Below the pieces are notes generated by a model. It was not told where the DNA came from. It was given only the letters and a program-made list of their open reading frames with translations, and did not search any database. DNA of 64,000 nucleotides from Symsagittifera roscoffensis (taxonomy: Eukaryota > Xenacoelomorpha > Acoela > Convolutidae), in the NCBI RefSeq assembly GCF_963678635.1, contig NC_087071.1, positions 39,271,858 through 39,335,857 on the forward strand, written 5' to 3'. Positions 62,480 through 64,000 of the stretch are shown here, in pieces. Position 1 is the first letter of the stretch, and each line of letters starts with the position of its first letter. The position numbers and the translations under genes are program-made.

Positions 62480-63873
62480 TGGAAGACTATGGGAGCTCGT
62501 TCGAGTCTATAGAGATGTCTTTGCCCTAACAGACGCGGAGTTAGGACGGACGAGTCTAGTGACTCATTGAATCGACACTGGCGATACTGGGCCTATGAAG
62601 ATTCCTCCCCACAGGGCGTCATCAGCCGACCTACCAATTATCCGGAAGGAAGTGCAGAGCATGTTGGATATAGCGGCAATTCAGCCGTCTAACAGTCTCT
62701 ACAGTGCTCCAATTGTCCTACAAGAGAAGAAGGACGGGAGCTGGTGGTTTTGTGTGGACTATAGGAAATTGAACGACGCGACGGTCAAAGATGCATTTCC
62801 CAGCCCCGGGTACAACAAATCTTTGACGCTTTAAAAGTGCAGAAAAACTTCTCGTCCCTCAATTTGGACAGTGGTTACTGGCAAGTACCCGTAGCAGAAG
62901 GGGGTCGACACAAAACTGCATTCGCCACCCCCGATGGAGGGCTGTACGAGTATGTAATGATGCCCTTTGGATTGTCCAACGCTCCAGGGGCTTTCCATTG
63001 GCTGATGAATGAATTGTTTCGGTAGCACTTGTGGAAGTGGGCTCTGGTGTTCCTTGATGACTTTCTAGTTTTACAACCTGTCGGACGAGAATCATTTTGC
63101 TCACCTCCGGGCAGCCGTTTAACTCTTGAGAGCAGCCAACTTAAAACTAAAGCCGAAGAAATGCAGGCTTGTGCAGAGGGTGGTCACCTACTTGAGCCAC
63201 ATTATTGGAAGTGAGGGAGTCTAAGTCGATCCGGAAAAGGTAGAGGCGGTCACCGACTTGCCAGTGCCGTCAACCGTGAAGCAAGTGAGATCTTTCCTGG
63301 GCTTCTGCAATTACTACCGCCGGTTTGTGAGAAGCTTTGCCGGTATAGCAAGTTCATTGTCCTGACGAAGAGAAAAGTGCCATTTGTGTCGACAGACGAA
63401 TGCGAGGCAGCCTTTGCACGTCTCGATAGAGATCTCATCACGGCCCTCGTATTGGAGTTTCCCGAATACAATGGCAGCTTCATTGTAGATACCGCAACCC
63501 GTAACACCAGTCTTGGGGCAGTACTGTCTAATATCACCCAGGGGGAAAAACGGTACCTAGTCTACGCCAGTCGCGTTCTCTCAAAGACCGAGACCAATCG
63601 TTCAACAACAAAGCGTGAAGCTCTGTCAGTAGTCCAAACAGCCAAGTGGTTTAGTCCAAGCAGTCAAGTGGTTTAGTCCAAGCTGTCAGTAGTCCAAGCT
63701 GTGAAGTGGTTTACGTTTGGAGTATAAAATTCGTTCTCCGGACGGATCACTCCAGCTTCCAGTGGCTCTTCAAGCAAAAAGAGCCGGATGAAATGACGTT
63801 CAGGATGCAGCAGCTGCTGCAAGAACTAGATTTCGAAGTAGTCCACCGAGCGGGAGCCATGCACGATTCGTGA
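62480..63873 (+). pseudogene. Reverse transcriptase-RNase H remnant of the gypsy relic
   Basis: Homologous segments continue through at least five frame or stop interruptions (near 62568, 62834, 63025, 63212, 63365 and 63676-63710). The RT active box reads FLDD instead of the usual Y[VIL]DD. A short duplication of gtccaagc...tcaagtggtttag-type sequence sits at 63640-63710. It stops abruptly at 63873. Confidence 0.85.
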
Positions 63874-64000
63874 GAATGATTTTCACTTTCTCGTGGCTAG
63901 TCTAAGTTAAGGGGTTAACTTACTTAATCTTACCTAGGGGTAGTGATTTGTGATCAAGGGTTGGAGAAAAGTAAATCGATCCCCAAGGTTCAGGTATAAT
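63874..64000 (-). mobile_element. Leader fragment of a second copy of the giant element
   Basis: From about 63875 to the window end the sequence closely matches 55790-55921 of the giant element's leader, including tttctcgtggctagt, ttaacttacttaatctta and agggttggagaa. The orientation is the same as the first copy. The part towards its ORFs is absent, so the copy is truncated here or interrupted by the gypsy relic. Confidence 0.75.

Larger units (their letters stand above)
61330..63873 (+). mobile_element. Decayed Ty3/gypsy retroelement relic
   Basis: A GC-richer block in an AT-rich region. Gag-like sequence (61500-62175, YQNWADWRNRWEDEQARM, ARMLAELDHRM) is followed by a jump to pol without a recognisable zinc knuckle or protease. 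RT: YRDVFALTDAELGRTSLV, KKDGSWWFCVDYRKLND, LDSGYWQVPVAE, FLDDFLV. Then RNase H: FPEYNGSFIVDTATRNTSLG, ALSVVQTAKWF, LRTDHSSFQWLF. Stops and frameshifts separate every segment, and no LTRs or integrase are seen. It is unrelated at the sequence level to the giant element's pol and lies on the opposite strand. Confidence 0.88.

Overview
The window is AT-rich invertebrate (non-vertebrate metazoan) nuclear DNA. It has long multi-exon genes with GT-AG introns, abundant degenerate transposons, hAT-type and Tc1/mariner-type MITEs, a LINE relic and LTR retroelements. The sequence alone does not identify the species.

Region 1 (about 0.5-29.1 kb, + strand) is one gene, an Atos homologue (vertebrate ATOSA/ATOSB, formerly FAM214; Drosophila atossa). 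I assembled 19 candidate exons whose phases agree, apart from one uncertain splice path around exon 10. They span 512-28660 and give a protein of roughly 1,490-1,500 residues, with a polyadenylation signal at 29078. The conserved Atos domains lie in exons 14-19. Its introns carry hAT MITEs, an 11-copy 187-bp satellite, a minus-strand LINE relic with endonuclease and reverse transcriptase remains, tRNA-like segments and a dispersed repeat family. A small minus-strand open frame (151-375) lies just upstream, in head-to-head position.

Region 2 (about 29-38.4 kb) is intergenic: foldback MITEs, a short foldback, a diverged array of roughly 142 bp, and another dispersed repeat copy.

Region 3 (38427-57318, - strand) is the most striking object, an 18.9-kb LTR retroelement. 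Its two 410-bp LTRs differ at only 3 positions, end in TG...CA and are flanked by a 4-bp TTTT duplication. On the minus strand, 5' to 3', it encodes: a 155-aa basic ORF; Gag; a zinc-knuckle ORF rich in Asn/Arg/Ser; protease-RT-RNase H-integrase (Ty3/gypsy type, GPY/F module); a two-helix membrane ORF; a 343-codon open frame without methionine; an env-like membrane glycoprotein; and a 602-aa protein of unknown function that overlaps the env-like stop as ATGA. A canonical A AAA AAC slippery site joins the zinc-knuckle frame to the protease frame. Several genes are broken at homopolymer runs, so either this copy is freshly damaged or the assembly has homopolymer errors.

Region 4 (57.3-64 kb) holds a piece of an SF1-helicase-like gene (- strand), partial MITEs, a decayed Ty3/gypsy relic (+ strand, about 61330-63873) and, at the right edge, the leader of a second copy of the giant element.
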